Positions 26,075 through 34,999 of a DNA stretch of 64,000 nt are shown in pieces. Every line of letters starts with the position of its first letter. Positions within the stretch are counted from its first letter, which is position 1. The stretch comes from Allochromatium palmeri. GTDB lineage: Bacteria > Pseudomonadota > Gammaproteobacteria > Chromatiales > Chromatiaceae. The translations under genes and the position numbers were made by a program. Below the pieces are notes generated by a model, which saw only the letters and a program-made list of their open reading frames with translations, was not told the DNA's origin and ran no database searches. The DNA is taken from contig NZ_WNKT01000002.1 in the NCBI RefSeq assembly GCF_009720725.1, positions 62,001-126,000 on the forward strand, read 5' to 3'.

Positions 26075-27913
26075 TCAGTCCAATTCGAATTGACTAAGCC
26101 AAGCGTCGTCACGCGCCGTCGGTCTCTGCTCATGCTTTGCCAGCACGTGGTTGCCTAAGACCAGATAGTCCATCTCGGTGTGCATGAAGCAACGAAAAGC
26201 GTCCTCCGGGGTGCAGACGATAGGCTCGCCACGAACATTGAATGAAGTGTTAATGAGCATAGGGCAGCCCGTGCGCTCCGCAAAAATCTCGATGAGCCGG
26301 TGAAAGCGAGGGTTGGTCTCGCGATGCACGGTCTGGATGCGCGCCGAATGATCCACATGGGTGACGGCCGGTATCTGCGAGCGCTGGACCCTGAGCTTGT
26401 CGATGCCGAAGAGTGAAGCATCATCGGCTCCAGTGTCGAGACGCCAGGACGGTTGCACGGCCGCCGTGATCAGCATGTAGGGGCTTGGCCCTGAATGCTC
26501 GAAGTAGTCCGACACCCGCTCGGCGAGCACGGCCGGTGCGAATGGGCGGAATGACTCGCGATACTTTATCTTGAGGTTCATCACTGACTGCATGCGCGGA
26601 CTGCGTGGATCGCCCAGGATGGAGCGCGCACCGAGCGCCCGGGGGCCAAACTCCATGGGGCCCTGGAACCAGCCAATGACCTTCTCATCCGCCAGCAGTT
26701 CGGCCACGCGCGTCATCAGGGTCTCGTCGTCGAGACGCTGGTTCGGAATGGACGAGGCGTCGAGAAAGGCGGCGATCTCGTCATCCGAAAACTCAGGCCC
26801 CAGATAGGCCCCATGCATGGCGTCGCCCGCCGCCGGAATGCGCGGATGGTCGAGGTACTGGTGCCAGACCGAGAGCGCCGCGCCCAGTGCAGCGCCGGCA
26901 TCGCCGGCCGCCGGTTGGGTCCAGATGGACTCGAAGGGGCCTTCGCGCAACAGACGCCCGTTGGCGACGCAGTTGAGCGCAACGCCCCCCGCGAGACAGA
27001 GATGCGCAACACCGAGTTCCTGATGGACCGTGCGACCGAGCCGAAGGACGACCTCCTCCGTTACGGCCTGGATCGAGGCGGCCAGATCCATCTCGCGCTG
27101 GGTGATTTCGGCCTCAGGCCGGCGTCGCGGACCGCCGAACAGCCGCTCGAAGCGCCGGTTGGTCATGGTCAGGCCCTGAGCGTAGTTAAAGTAGCGCATG
27201 TTCAGGCGGAAGGTGCCGTCCTCCTTGAGGTCGAGCAGCCGTTCCAGGATGAGATCCTTGAAGATCGGTTCTCCATAGGGGGCGAGCCCCATGAGCTTAT
27301 ACTCACCCGAGTTGACCTTGAATCCAGTGAAATAGGTGAAGGCCGAATAGAGGAGTCCGAGCGAGTGGGGGAAGCGAATTTCCCATTTGGGGGTCAGTCG
27401 GTTGCCCTCTCCCAGCCAGACCGAGGTCGTAGCCCATTCGCCGACGCCGTCCATGCAGAGTACCGCCGCACGCTCGAAAGGGCTCGGGAAAAAGGCCGAG
27501 GCGGCATGGGATTGATGGTGCTCGGCGAACAGCAGCGGGGGCAGTTTCTGCTCGGGGATCGTGCCGATGGCGGCCAGCTCCTGCCTCAGGAGACGTTTAA
27601 GATCCAGCTTCTCATTTAACCAGACCGGCATCGACGTCAGAAAGGAACGCAGACCGCTCGGTGCATAGGCGAGATAGGTTTCGAGCAGTCGCTCGAACTT
27701 GATGAGCGGCTTGTCGTAGAAGACGATGTGGTCGATGTCAGCGAGGCTGATGCCTGCTTTCTGCAGACAGAAACGGATCGCCAGAGCTGGAAACCCAGCA
27801 TCGTGCTTCTTGCGCGAAAAACGCTCCTCCTGGGCGGCGGCCAGGATCCGGCCGTCACGAACCAGGCAGGCTGCGCTATCGTGATAGAAGGCTGAGATTC
27901 CCAGGATATCCAT
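26075..27913 (-). CDS. NodU/CmcH-family O-carbamoyltransferase
   Basis: A 612-residue enzyme that transfers a carbamoyl group from carbamoyl phosphate (through carbamoyl-adenylate) to a hydroxyl. The N-terminal Kae1-like domain has ILGISAFYHDSAACLV and the metal/catalytic histidines in FAEHHQSHAASAFFPSPF. The C-terminal YrdC-like half contains GPMEFGPRALGARSILGDPR and FRPFAPAVLAE. The ATG at 27913 directly precedes the conserved start. The acceptor is unknown; with a flanking SGNH protein and PIG-L protein, a glycan or lipid is more likely than a toxin. Confidence 0.92.
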   Translation of the reverse strand: MDILGISAFYHDSAACLVRDGRILAAAQEERFSRKKHDAGFPALAIRFCLQKAGISLADIDHIVFYDKPLIKFERLLETYLAYAPSGLRSFLTSMPVWLNEKLDLKRLLRQELAAIGTIPEQKLPPLLFAEHHQSHAASAFFPSPFERAAVLCMDGVGEWATTSVWLGEGNRLTPKWEIRFPHSLGLLYSAFTYFTGFKVNSGEYKLMGLAPYGEPIFKDLILERLLDLKEDGTFRLNMRYFNYAQGLTMTNRRFERLFGGPRRRPEAEITQREMDLAASIQAVTEEVVLRLGRTVHQELGVAHLCLAGGVALNCVANGRLLREGPFESIWTQPAAGDAGAALGAALSVWHQYLDHPRIPAAGDAMHGAYLGPEFSDDEIAAFLDASSIPNQRLDDETLMTRVAELLADEKVIGWFQGPMEFGPRALGARSILGDPRSPRMQSVMNLKIKYRESFRPFAPAVLAERVSDYFEHSGPSPYMLITAAVQPSWRLDTGADDASLFGIDKLRVQRSQIPAVTHVDHSARIQTVHRETNPRFHRLIEIFAERTGCPMLINTSFNVRGEPIVCTPEDAFRCFMHTEMDYLVLGNHVLAKHEQRPTARDDAWLSQFELD

Positions 27914-27990
27914 GATCAAACCGTACGTTGTGGGCATTTCGCGCCTTGGTCCACGAAGGAGCAAGCGACCCAGTATTGAAAAAGATTGCG

Positions 27991-28020
27991 ATTATCTGCT
28001 GAAAAGTCTTATTTATTCAA
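27991..28020 (-). promoter_or_regulatory. Candidate promoter of the carbamoyltransferase cassette
   Basis: On the minus strand TTGAAT (28015-28020) and GATAAT (27991-27996) are 18 bases apart, in an AT-rich patch about 80 bp before the gene. The -10 differs from consensus at one position. Confidence 0.5.
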
Positions 28021-28112
28021 GCTATTGCAGTCTGCTGATATAAAGCAAATAGCTGGTAAGGATGCCGATATCGCTGAACAGGCGTTGGCGCGGGACGCAA
28101 CACGATCATAAC

Positions 28113-28130
28113 GGACGCGTTTTAGCGTCC
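28113..28130 (+). repeat. Hairpin in leader of ChaN-PDZ gene
   Basis: Perfect 6-bp stem GGACGC/GCGTCC with a six-base loop, ending 18 bp before the ATG at 28149. Its position next to the GGGAG ribosome site could affect translation initiation; no T-run. Confidence 0.4.
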
Positions 28131-28148
28131 AAGACGACGGGGGAGTGC

Positions 28149-29324
28149 ATGTTGCACCGAATCCATGACAGACTAACGTTAGCGGCCATACTCGTGACCG
28201 CCAGTATCCTGGCGCTGGCTGAGGAGTCTCCAATGTCGCCCGCGACGATGGCCGATGGGACCAGCGCGCTTCAGGGTAACCCGACACGGGTGCTGGAGAG
28301 CGCGCACCTGACCGACATGTACGCACTGATCGAGCGTCTGGCCGACCAGCGCGTCATCTTCGTCGGTGAGCAGCACGATCGTTACGAAGACCATCTCAAC
28401 CAAGCCGCCATCATCGAAGGTCTGCTGGCGCACGGCCGCTCGGTGGCGATCGGCATGGAGATGTTCCAGCAACCCTATCAGTCTGCACTCGACGCCTATG
28501 TCGCCGGCGAGATCGACGAGGCCGAGCTACTGCGCCGCACCCAGTATTTCGACCGCTGGCGCTTCGACTACCGGCTCTATCGTCCCATTCTGCGTCTGGC
28601 GCGCGCGCATCGGATTCCGGTGATCGCGCTCAACCTCGAATCCGAACTCACGCGCCAGGTCGGTGATGGCGGCATCGCCAGCCTGAGCGAAGCCGACCGC
28701 GCACGCCTGCCCGAAATCGACCGCTCGGACGCAGATCACCGCGCGCGGCTGGAGGCGATCTTCAAGCATCATCCGGCCGAACAGCAGGGTGATTTCGAGC
28801 ACTTCCTGGAGGTCCAACTGCTCTGGGACGAGGGCATGGCCGAGCGCGCCGCGCGCTACCTGACCGAGCATCTGGACGCAACCTTAGTCGTCATCGCCGG
28901 CGGTGGGCATGTCGAATACGGTCAGGGTATCCCGAAGCGGCTCGCACGCCGTCTGTCCGTTCCCATGACGACCCTGCTCAATGGTCAGGGTCGCACGCCT
29001 GATCCCAATACGGCTGACTTCTTCCTCTATCCCGATGCCGTCGAGCTGCCAGCCACAGGCAAGCTGGGCGTGATGCTCGGCCAGCCAGCGAAAGACGGCG
29101 GAATGCCGATCGAGGGCTTTGCCGAGGACAGTGGTGCGAAGACGGCGGGTCTGCAAGTCGGCGATCGTCTCGTCCGGGTCGACGGACAGCCGATCGCAAG
29201 CTATGCCGACATCCGTCTTGCCCTGCTCGATGCCGAACCGAATGGCAAGGTCAAGGTCGAGGCTATCCGCTCGCGTCGGCTCGGTAGCGACGAGCGACTG
29301 ACAGTCGAGATCGAACTACGTTGA
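28149..29324 (+). CDS. ChaN-family protein fused to a PDZ domain
   Basis: A 391-residue exported protein. Residues 1-20 form a signal peptide. Residues about 45-290 are the ChaN/Tiki fold (VIFVGEQHDRYEDHLNQ, VAIGMEMFQQPYQ, VVIAGGGHVEYGQGIPKRL), known from a haem-binding, iron-regulated lipoprotein. A C-terminal PDZ domain follows (GFAEDSGAKTAGLQVGDRLV). The start at 28149 has GGGAG 6 bases before it and begins at a signal peptide; the longer frame does not. No lipobox Cys is obvious. A periplasmic haem or peptidase-like role is inferred. Confidence 0.82.
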   Translation: MLHRIHDRLTLAAILVTASILALAEESPMSPATMADGTSALQGNPTRVLESAHLTDMYALIERLADQRVIFVGEQHDRYEDHLNQAAIIEGLLAHGRSVAIGMEMFQQPYQSALDAYVAGEIDEAELLRRTQYFDRWRFDYRLYRPILRLARAHRIPVIALNLESELTRQVGDGGIASLSEADRARLPEIDRSDADHRARLEAIFKHHPAEQQGDFEHFLEVQLLWDEGMAERAARYLTEHLDATLVVIAGGGHVEYGQGIPKRLARRLSVPMTTLLNGQGRTPDPNTADFFLYPDAVELPATGKLGVMLGQPAKDGGMPIEGFAEDSGAKTAGLQVGDRLVRVDGQPIASYADIRLALLDAEPNGKVKVEAIRSRRLGSDERLTVEIELR

Positions 29325-29405
29325 ATCGACTGGACTATACTTCGATGCGCGCCTGATGTGCGCAAAGGTCATGATGTCTTCAATCAGAGCCGAGGGGGAT
29401 AGACA

Positions 29406-30380
29406 ATGAATACCGATATCTCAATGTGTCGAATCTCGAGCCTGCTACTCGTCGTCGCTGGTTTGACCGCCGAATCCGCCGGTGCAGACAGCCTCCTGTT
29501 TCCCGTGCTGGTCAGCAATGCTCCAAACGTGACCACGATCGCCTCGGTCGTGGATGGACCCACCGCCGGCGGGGGAGCAACGCATCTGACGTATATCTAT
29601 CGCTACAAAGACGCTTTTGACTCCTCCGGGGTGGCGAATAGGAATGGAAACTGCTCGACCAGAACCCTGACCCGCTCCTCGATCAGTGGTGACGTGGTCA
29701 GCTTCGATGTCGCCGGCGCCTTCGAGGGCGGCAATGCCCTGTTCGGAGATGCCAATTTCTATGGCGGGGGCTTCGGGCTCGGCGTGACCGGACCACAGCG
29801 CGGCTATCTACTGGTGGCGAACACGAATTCCACGGGCGTGCCTCTGGTCGTGGGGGACGACTTGGATCTGTCCGGTGAGTTTGCTGTCATGGAGATCGCC
29901 GGCGGCGCAGCCTGGGGCGGGAAAGCCATCAATGACGTCAATCGGGAAGACTTCGATTTCATCAACGCCAATATCGCCGGCGGTGGCGTCTATTCCGCGT
30001 TGCCCTCGAACGGGTCGGCTTTCCGTCGTTTCACTTTTGCGCCACCCAGCGAATGGTCCACACGCTTCTTCGTGACACCGATCGGCGCCAACATGGATTC
30101 AGCTCAATTGACGGCTCCCGTATCCGTAGCCGATCTCTATGACCGGGATGGTCAATCCCGCTCCTTTACCTCCATCGTTTTGAGCGTAACCTGTACGGCG
30201 GCCGTCGACTTGCGGGATCTGGTCGACAGCAGTACCTGGGCAGCGGTTGAGAATACCGGTGGTTGGGCCTCTTTCGGGACCAACGATGCCGTCGTCTACA
30301 AGCTCGAGTATTCCTCGGATCCACAATACAACGGAACGGTCAACAATGGGTTCCTGCTCAGTGATTCTGCGCTTCCCTAG
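29406..30380 (+). CDS. Exported protein of unknown function
   Basis: A 324-residue protein with a signal peptide (cleavage probably after SAGA near residue 27). The mature part is rich in Gly, Ser, Thr and Asn with many short beta-like strands (THLTYIYRYKDAF, GGGFGLGVTGPQRGYLLVAN). Two mature cysteines (NGNCSTRTLT and LSVTCTAAVDL) could form a disulfide. There is no C-terminal sorting motif such as PEP-CTERM. I do not recognise a family; surface or secreted localisation is inferred. A very strong terminator follows immediately. Confidence 0.65.
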   Translation: MNTDISMCRISSLLLVVAGLTAESAGADSLLFPVLVSNAPNVTTIASVVDGPTAGGGATHLTYIYRYKDAFDSSGVANRNGNCSTRTLTRSSISGDVVSFDVAGAFEGGNALFGDANFYGGGFGLGVTGPQRGYLLVANTNSTGVPLVVGDDLDLSGEFAVMEIAGGAAWGGKAINDVNREDFDFINANIAGGGVYSALPSNGSAFRRFTFAPPSEWSTRFFVTPIGANMDSAQLTAPVSVADLYDRDGQSRSFTSIVLSVTCTAAVDLRDLVDSSTWAAVENTGGWASFGTNDAVVYKLEYSSDPQYNGTVNNGFLLSDSALP

Positions 30381-30404
30381 TTGACTGGGGGTTCTCGCTC
30401 TTCG

Positions 30405-30438
30405 ACAGAAAAGAGGGTTTCCCTCTTTTCTGTTTTTT
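30405..30438 (+). terminator. Strong intrinsic terminator
   Basis: Perfect 13-bp stem ACAGAAAAGAGGG/CCCTCTTTTCTGT with a TTT loop (30405-30433) and a six-T tail. It separates two exported proteins of unknown function. Confidence 0.93.
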
Positions 30439-30469
30439 ATCGGCATTTTTTGGTTCTTCAGGGTGCAGC

Positions 30470-32149
30470 ATGCGTGATCGGAATCCTTGCAGGGCAGGCA
30501 GATCGATAGCGATGGCGCTTGCATTGAGCTGCTCCGGTGCCCTGGCGGAATCCATGTCTCGTGGCGGTCCCGTGGACATCGGGGTCGAACCCCTGCTCGA
30601 CGGCGATAGGGCCGCTTACGTCGGCCAGGACGGTCTGTATTCGATCACAACGGGACTCGCGTCTCCACAGCCGATCGGGCCGCGTCTCGAATCGACGCGA
30701 GTTCGCGTGTTGAGTCCCGGACTGCATGTTGCCGGCGGGCGCTCGACGGCGGTTTGGCTGGAAAAGTGGCCCGAGGGCAATCGGTTGCTCGCATCCGCTT
30801 GCGGCGACGGCAAAGCCTGTTGGGAGGCGGTCGACGCGATCGCGGACAAGATCGGTTCGACCCTGGTACGTCTGGAGCCGGTCGGCGATGGGCTCTATGC
30901 GATCGATGCGACCCCAGGCCGACAGCCGGTTTTGTCGTTGACTCGCCTCTCTGATTCAGGCGTATCCCGTCAAAGCTTGCCGGTCCCGAATCTCGATAAG
31001 TTGGGCGAGATCTCGACGCTGTCTCTGGATGGGACGCTGTACATCTTCTTCAATGGTCGCCGGATGGGGCGTGAACTCATCGGGGCGCTCGCATACGATA
31101 CCCGGTCCGAAAAAGTCTCCTCACTGGAGACTGTGATCGAAACGCCTTTCACGCCGCTGATCGAGGCGCTGGTCATCGCGAAACGCCCCGCGCTTCTGTT
31201 CAAGGCCTATGAGCAAGGCCATTTCTCCCTGAATCTGGCCGTGCGCGAGGCCGATGGCTGGCGCGTCTCGCCGGTCGCCGGGGCTGATGGACTCGATGTC
31301 GCCCGTCTCGACTGGCACGTCTGGCCGGACGCCAGACTGCTCGTGGTGTTCAGCGGTGAGCAGCGGGAAAGAACCAAACAAAGAGTCTATGCCGCGCTCA
31401 GCGATGACCTGGGCGCTCACTGGCGAACGCGGCAATTGGACAGCGCTGAATTCGCCAATACCCGAGCCTGGCTTCCGCGTCTGACCGTCGATGGGGAGCG
31501 CGTGGCCGTGGTGTGGGAGGATTCGCATGACATTCGCGCGCGTATCCGTATGCAGCTATCCAGGGATCGAGGCGAGCACTGGCTCGCGCGGGACATCCCA
31601 CTGTCGGTTCAGGGTGCCTATGCCATGCGCCCCCGGATCGAGCATGTCGGCAACGAACTCTCCGTGGCTTGGCATCAGTATCGCTCGGATAAGCGGGATC
31701 GAGCGGATCTGATCCTGCGAACACTGAGCTGGGACGAAGCCTGGGCGATGGCAGGCCAATCCGAAGCGACATCCGTGCCGGCCGACAGGAAGCCGGAACT
31801 GGAGAGTGCCGTGCATGCGGCCTGGAAGGCGATCACGGCCGGGGATCAAGCGGCTGTCTATGAAGCCTATGATCCGTTCTATCGGGCCAAGTTGGATTTC
31901 GAGCGATACAGATCCAGCGTGACTCCTTTCACGCTCCAGGGATACGAGATCCAGGATCTGGTCGTCCAGGGCAACGAGGCCCAAGTAACCATTCTGGCCG
32001 ACATCCCCGCCGCCCGAGCGGACGAACGTTCCAAGGGTTCAGGTTCATCCGTTCGTTATATGATCCGGGAGACCTGGCTCCATGTCGATGGACGCTGGTA
32101 TCGGAAGTTCGTCGACGATCTCTCCGGAGCCAGCGCCATCGCTTATTAG
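30470..32149 (+). CDS. Exported beta-propeller-like protein with C-terminal NTF2-like region
   Basis: A 559-residue protein with a basic N-terminus and signal peptide (MALALSCSGALAES). The central 400 residues resemble sialidase/BNR propeller repeats with Asp-box-like turns (SDDLGAHWRTRQ, SRDRGEHWLARD). The last 120 residues (AVHAAWKAITAGDQAAVYEAY ... WLHVDGRWYRKFVDDL) resemble an NTF2/SnoaL-like domain. No sialidase arginine triad is recognisable, so hydrolase activity is doubtful. It lies just before trhP, but the 73-bp gap and different subject suggest separate roles. Confidence 0.65.
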   Translation: MRDRNPCRAGRSIAMALALSCSGALAESMSRGGPVDIGVEPLLDGDRAAYVGQDGLYSITTGLASPQPIGPRLESTRVRVLSPGLHVAGGRSTAVWLEKWPEGNRLLASACGDGKACWEAVDAIADKIGSTLVRLEPVGDGLYAIDATPGRQPVLSLTRLSDSGVSRQSLPVPNLDKLGEISTLSLDGTLYIFFNGRRMGRELIGALAYDTRSEKVSSLETVIETPFTPLIEALVIAKRPALLFKAYEQGHFSLNLAVREADGWRVSPVAGADGLDVARLDWHVWPDARLLVVFSGEQRERTKQRVYAALSDDLGAHWRTRQLDSAEFANTRAWLPRLTVDGERVAVVWEDSHDIRARIRMQLSRDRGEHWLARDIPLSVQGAYAMRPRIEHVGNELSVAWHQYRSDKRDRADLILRTLSWDEAWAMAGQSEATSVPADRKPELESAVHAAWKAITAGDQAAVYEAYDPFYRAKLDFERYRSSVTPFTLQGYEIQDLVVQGNEAQVTILADIPAARADERSKGSGSSVRYMIRETWLHVDGRWYRKFVDDLSGASAIAY

Positions 32150-32222
32150 TCTTCGTAGCGTATTGCGTACATGGCCGTAATGACGGCTATCCCGCACCAC
32201 CTCTCTACAGGCCAAGCCCAAC

Positions 32223-33518
32223 TTGACTCCGACTTCCCGAAAGACCCCAGAACTTCTGGCCCCGGCCGGCACGCTGCGCAATCTGCGCTATGCGCTCGCC
32301 TATGGCGCGGACGCCGTCTATGCCGGTCTGCCGCGCTACAGTCTGCGCGTGCGCAACAACGACTTCGATCTGGCCAATCTGGCCGATGGCCTCGCCGAGA
32401 CACATCGCCAGGGCAAGCGGCTCTATCTGGCCGCCAACCTCATGCCGCACGGGGCCAAGCTCAAGACCTTCATCGACGACATGCAGCCCATCGTCGAGCT
32501 GGGGCCGGACGGACTGATCATGGCCGATCCGGGCTTGATCCTGCTCGCGCGCGAGCAATGGCCCGAACTGCCGATCCATCTCTCCGTGCAGGCCAACACG
32601 GTCAATGCGGCCGCCGTGCGCTTCTGGCAGCAGCAAGGACTCAAGCGCGTCATCCTCTCGCGCGAATTGTCGCTCGCGGCCATCGCCGAGATCCGTGACG
32701 CCTGTCCCGACATGGAGCTGGAGGTCTTCGTCCATGGCGCGCTCTGTATTGCCTACTCGGGACGCTGTCTGCTCTCGGGCTATTTCAATCATCGTGACGC
32801 CAATCAGGGAGCCTGCACCAATGCCTGCCGCTGGGAATACCGGCTGGGCGCAACGGATGACGAAGCGGCATCAGCGCCGCGCCATCCAGCCGCCGAGTCA
32901 GTCTATCTGCTGGAGGAGGCCCAGCGCCCGGGCGATTACATGCCGATCTTCGAGGACGAGCACGGTACCTATATCCTCAACTCACGCGATCTGTGCGCCA
33001 TCGAGCATGTGGCGCGGCTGGTGGACATGGGGATCGACTGCCTCAAGATCGAGGGCCGTACCAAGTCGCACTACTATGCCGCACGCGCCACCCAGGCCTA
33101 TCGTGCCGCCATCGACGATGCCCTGGCCGGACGGGCCTTCCGTCCCGAACTCAAGCGCGATCTGGAAGGGCTGGCCAATCGCGGCTATACCGAGGGCTTC
33201 TATCGCCGCCACGCCCCCGCCGAGACCCAGAACTATGCCGATGGTGTCTCGCGCAATCAGCGCCAGATCTTCGTCGGCGATGTGCGCGATGCTGAGCCGG
33301 GCTGGGTCGAGGTCGAGGTCAAGAATCGTTTTGAACTCGGCGATAGGCTGGAGCTGATGACGCCAAGCGGCAACCACAGTTTTCAGCTGGCATGCCTGGA
33401 AAGCCTGACCGGCGAGCCGCTGGAGGTCGCGCCCGGCTCCGGCTGGCGGGTGCGAATCCCTGTATCCGAGCCGGTCGGTGACAGCGCCTTACTGACGCGC
33501 GCCCTGGAGCCGACCTGA
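32223..33518 (+). CDS. trhP: tRNA 5-hydroxyuridine synthase TrhP (U32 family)
   Basis: A 431-residue U32-family protein matching E. coli YegQ/TrhP, which hydroxylates U34 of certain tRNAs using prephenate. Landmarks: PELLAPAGTLRNLRYALAYG, VQANTVNAAAV, the Cys-rich block VHGALCIAYSGRCLLSGY and GACTNACRWEY, and a fourth region with NSRDLCAIEH. The cysteines probably bind an Fe-S cluster. The start is TTG at 32223, since the alignment with YegQ begins a few residues later and no ATG is available. Confidence 0.9.
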   Translation: MTPTSRKTPELLAPAGTLRNLRYALAYGADAVYAGLPRYSLRVRNNDFDLANLADGLAETHRQGKRLYLAANLMPHGAKLKTFIDDMQPIVELGPDGLIMADPGLILLAREQWPELPIHLSVQANTVNAAAVRFWQQQGLKRVILSRELSLAAIAEIRDACPDMELEVFVHGALCIAYSGRCLLSGYFNHRDANQGACTNACRWEYRLGATDDEAASAPRHPAAESVYLLEEAQRPGDYMPIFEDEHGTYILNSRDLCAIEHVARLVDMGIDCLKIEGRTKSHYYAARATQAYRAAIDDALAGRAFRPELKRDLEGLANRGYTEGFYRRHAPAETQNYADGVSRNQRQIFVGDVRDAEPGWVEVEVKNRFELGDRLELMTPSGNHSFQLACLESLTGEPLEVAPGSGWRVRIPVSEPVGDSALLTRALEPT

Positions 33519-33534
33519 GCGGCCGATGCAACCG

Positions 33535-33978
33535 CTAACGAATCCAGTCGATGAGGTTCATGAGCGGATCTTCGCCCGTCTCAGGGCCGATGACGCGCCC
33601 GTGCACGCTATGGCCTGCTTCCAGGACTGAGTCGGGATCGCCGCTGATGAGCGGATGCCAGTCCGGTAGCGACTTGCCCTCGGCCAGGCGCCGGTAGGCA
33701 CAGGTCTCTGGCAGCCACTTGGGCCAGGCCAGCACCTGGGGCACGATGGTCACGCAATCGGGCATTAGCTGGGCGCGGTCGGCATAGTGACGACAGCGGC
33801 AGGTCTTGAGGTCGAGCAGCGCACAGGCCACACGCGAGTAGACGATATTGCCGGTCTCCTCGTCCTCGAACTTTTCCAGACAGCACTTGCCGCAGCCGTC
33901 GCACAGCGACTCCCATTGCTCGGCGGTCATTTCCTTGAGCGGCGTGGTTTCCCAGAAGGGTTGTACAGATTCACTCAT
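33535..33978 (-). CDS. ycgN: YcgN-family cysteine-cluster protein (UPF0260)
   Basis: A 147-residue cytoplasmic protein of the YkgJ/YcgN CxxCxxCC type: LCDGCGKCCLEKFED near residue 28, then YSRVACALLDLKTCRCRHY and LMPDC. The cysteines probably hold zinc or an iron-sulfur cluster. Length and motif order match E. coli YcgN. The function is not established. It starts 26 bp from the divergent xerD. Confidence 0.9.
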   Translation of the reverse strand: MSESVQPFWETTPLKEMTAEQWESLCDGCGKCCLEKFEDEETGNIVYSRVACALLDLKTCRCRHYADRAQLMPDCVTIVPQVLAWPKWLPETCAYRRLAEGKSLPDWHPLISGDPDSVLEAGHSVHGRVIGPETGEDPLMNLIDWIR

Positions 33979-34004
33979 CGATCAATACCAAAAGACAGGA
34001 CGTT

Positions 34005-34907
34005 ATGGCCGCCCAAGATACACCAACCTTGATCGAAGGCTTCGCTGATGCGCTCTGGATGGAGCGCGGCCTGAGCCAGAACACGCTCGCTGCCTATCAG
34101 TCCGATCTGCGCGCCTTTGCGCACTGGCTGAACGCCGAGCACGGACGCGCGCTGATCGCTGCTGAGCGCGCTGATCTGCTCGACTATCTGGCCCGGCTCG
34201 CCCAGCAGGGCCGCAATCCACGCTCCAGCGCGCGTCTGCTGTCCTGTCTGCGTCAGTTCTACCAGCACCTGCGTCGGCGCGGTCTGATCGAGATCGACCC
34301 CAGCGCCCGCGTCGACTCGCCCCGGCTCGGACGCCCGCTGCCCAAGAGTCTGAGCGAGGCCGATGTCGAGGCGCTGCTCCGTGCGCCCGATACCGAGGAC
34401 GCGCGTGGCCATCGCGACCGCACCATGCTCGAAGTCCTCTATGCCAGCGGTCTGCGCGTGAGCGAGCTGGTGAACCTCACGCCCAGTCAGGTCAGTCTGA
34501 CGCAGGGCGTGGTACGCATCCTCGGCAAAGGCGGCAAGGAGCGTCTGGTGCCGCTCGGCGAGGACGCCTGCGACTGGTTGCGCGACTATGCGCGTGGTCC
34601 GCGGCTGGACATTCTCGGCGCACGGGTCAGCGATTTTCTCTTTCCGACCAGCCGCAGCGACTGCATGACGCGCCAGGCGTTCTGGCAGCTCATCAAGCGC
34701 TATGCGATCCAGGCCGGGGTTGTGCAGCCGCTCTCGCCCCATACCTTACGTCATGCCTTCGCCACCCATCTGCTCAATCATGGCGCGGATCTGCGCGTGG
34801 TGCAGATGCTGCTCGGCCACAGCGATCTCTCAACCACCCAGATCTATACCCATGTGGCGCGCGAACGGCTCAAGCAGCTCCATGCGCGTCATCATCCGCG
34901 TGGCTGA
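34005..34907 (+). CDS. xerD: Site-specific tyrosine recombinase XerD
   Basis: Chromosome-dimer resolvase acting with XerC at dif. The 300-residue protein has an N-terminal SAM-like core-binding domain (FADALWMERGLSQNTLAAYQ) and a catalytic domain with Arg151 (SGLRVSELV), Lys175 (LGKGGKER), His246 and Arg249 (PHTLRHAFATHL), His272 (LGHSDLS) and nucleophile Tyr281 (QIYTHV). The overall sequence reads as XerD rather than XerC or a phage integrase, and no mobile-element features flank it. Confidence 0.92.
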   Translation: MAAQDTPTLIEGFADALWMERGLSQNTLAAYQSDLRAFAHWLNAEHGRALIAAERADLLDYLARLAQQGRNPRSSARLLSCLRQFYQHLRRRGLIEIDPSARVDSPRLGRPLPKSLSEADVEALLRAPDTEDARGHRDRTMLEVLYASGLRVSELVNLTPSQVSLTQGVVRILGKGGKERLVPLGEDACDWLRDYARGPRLDILGARVSDFLFPTSRSDCMTRQAFWQLIKRYAIQAGVVQPLSPHTLRHAFATHLLNHGADLRVVQMLLGHSDLSTTQIYTHVARERLKQLHARHHPRG

Positions 34908-34999
34908 CGGCGGACTCGATCGCAGGCGCCAGAACAGCGTTGAATGGGTTAAGATCAGACCATTCGTCACTCAACACCATTGCCGAGAGTCTTTCTGTT

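Noticed and set aside
25506-27913. Part of a saxitoxin-like toxin cluster
   Set aside because: Only the I-J-K type genes are present; no polyketide-like sxtA, amidinotransferase or oxygenases are nearby.
34005-34907. Integrase of a genomic island
   Set aside because: The protein reads as chromosomal XerD, with housekeeping neighbours and no attachment-site repeats seen.
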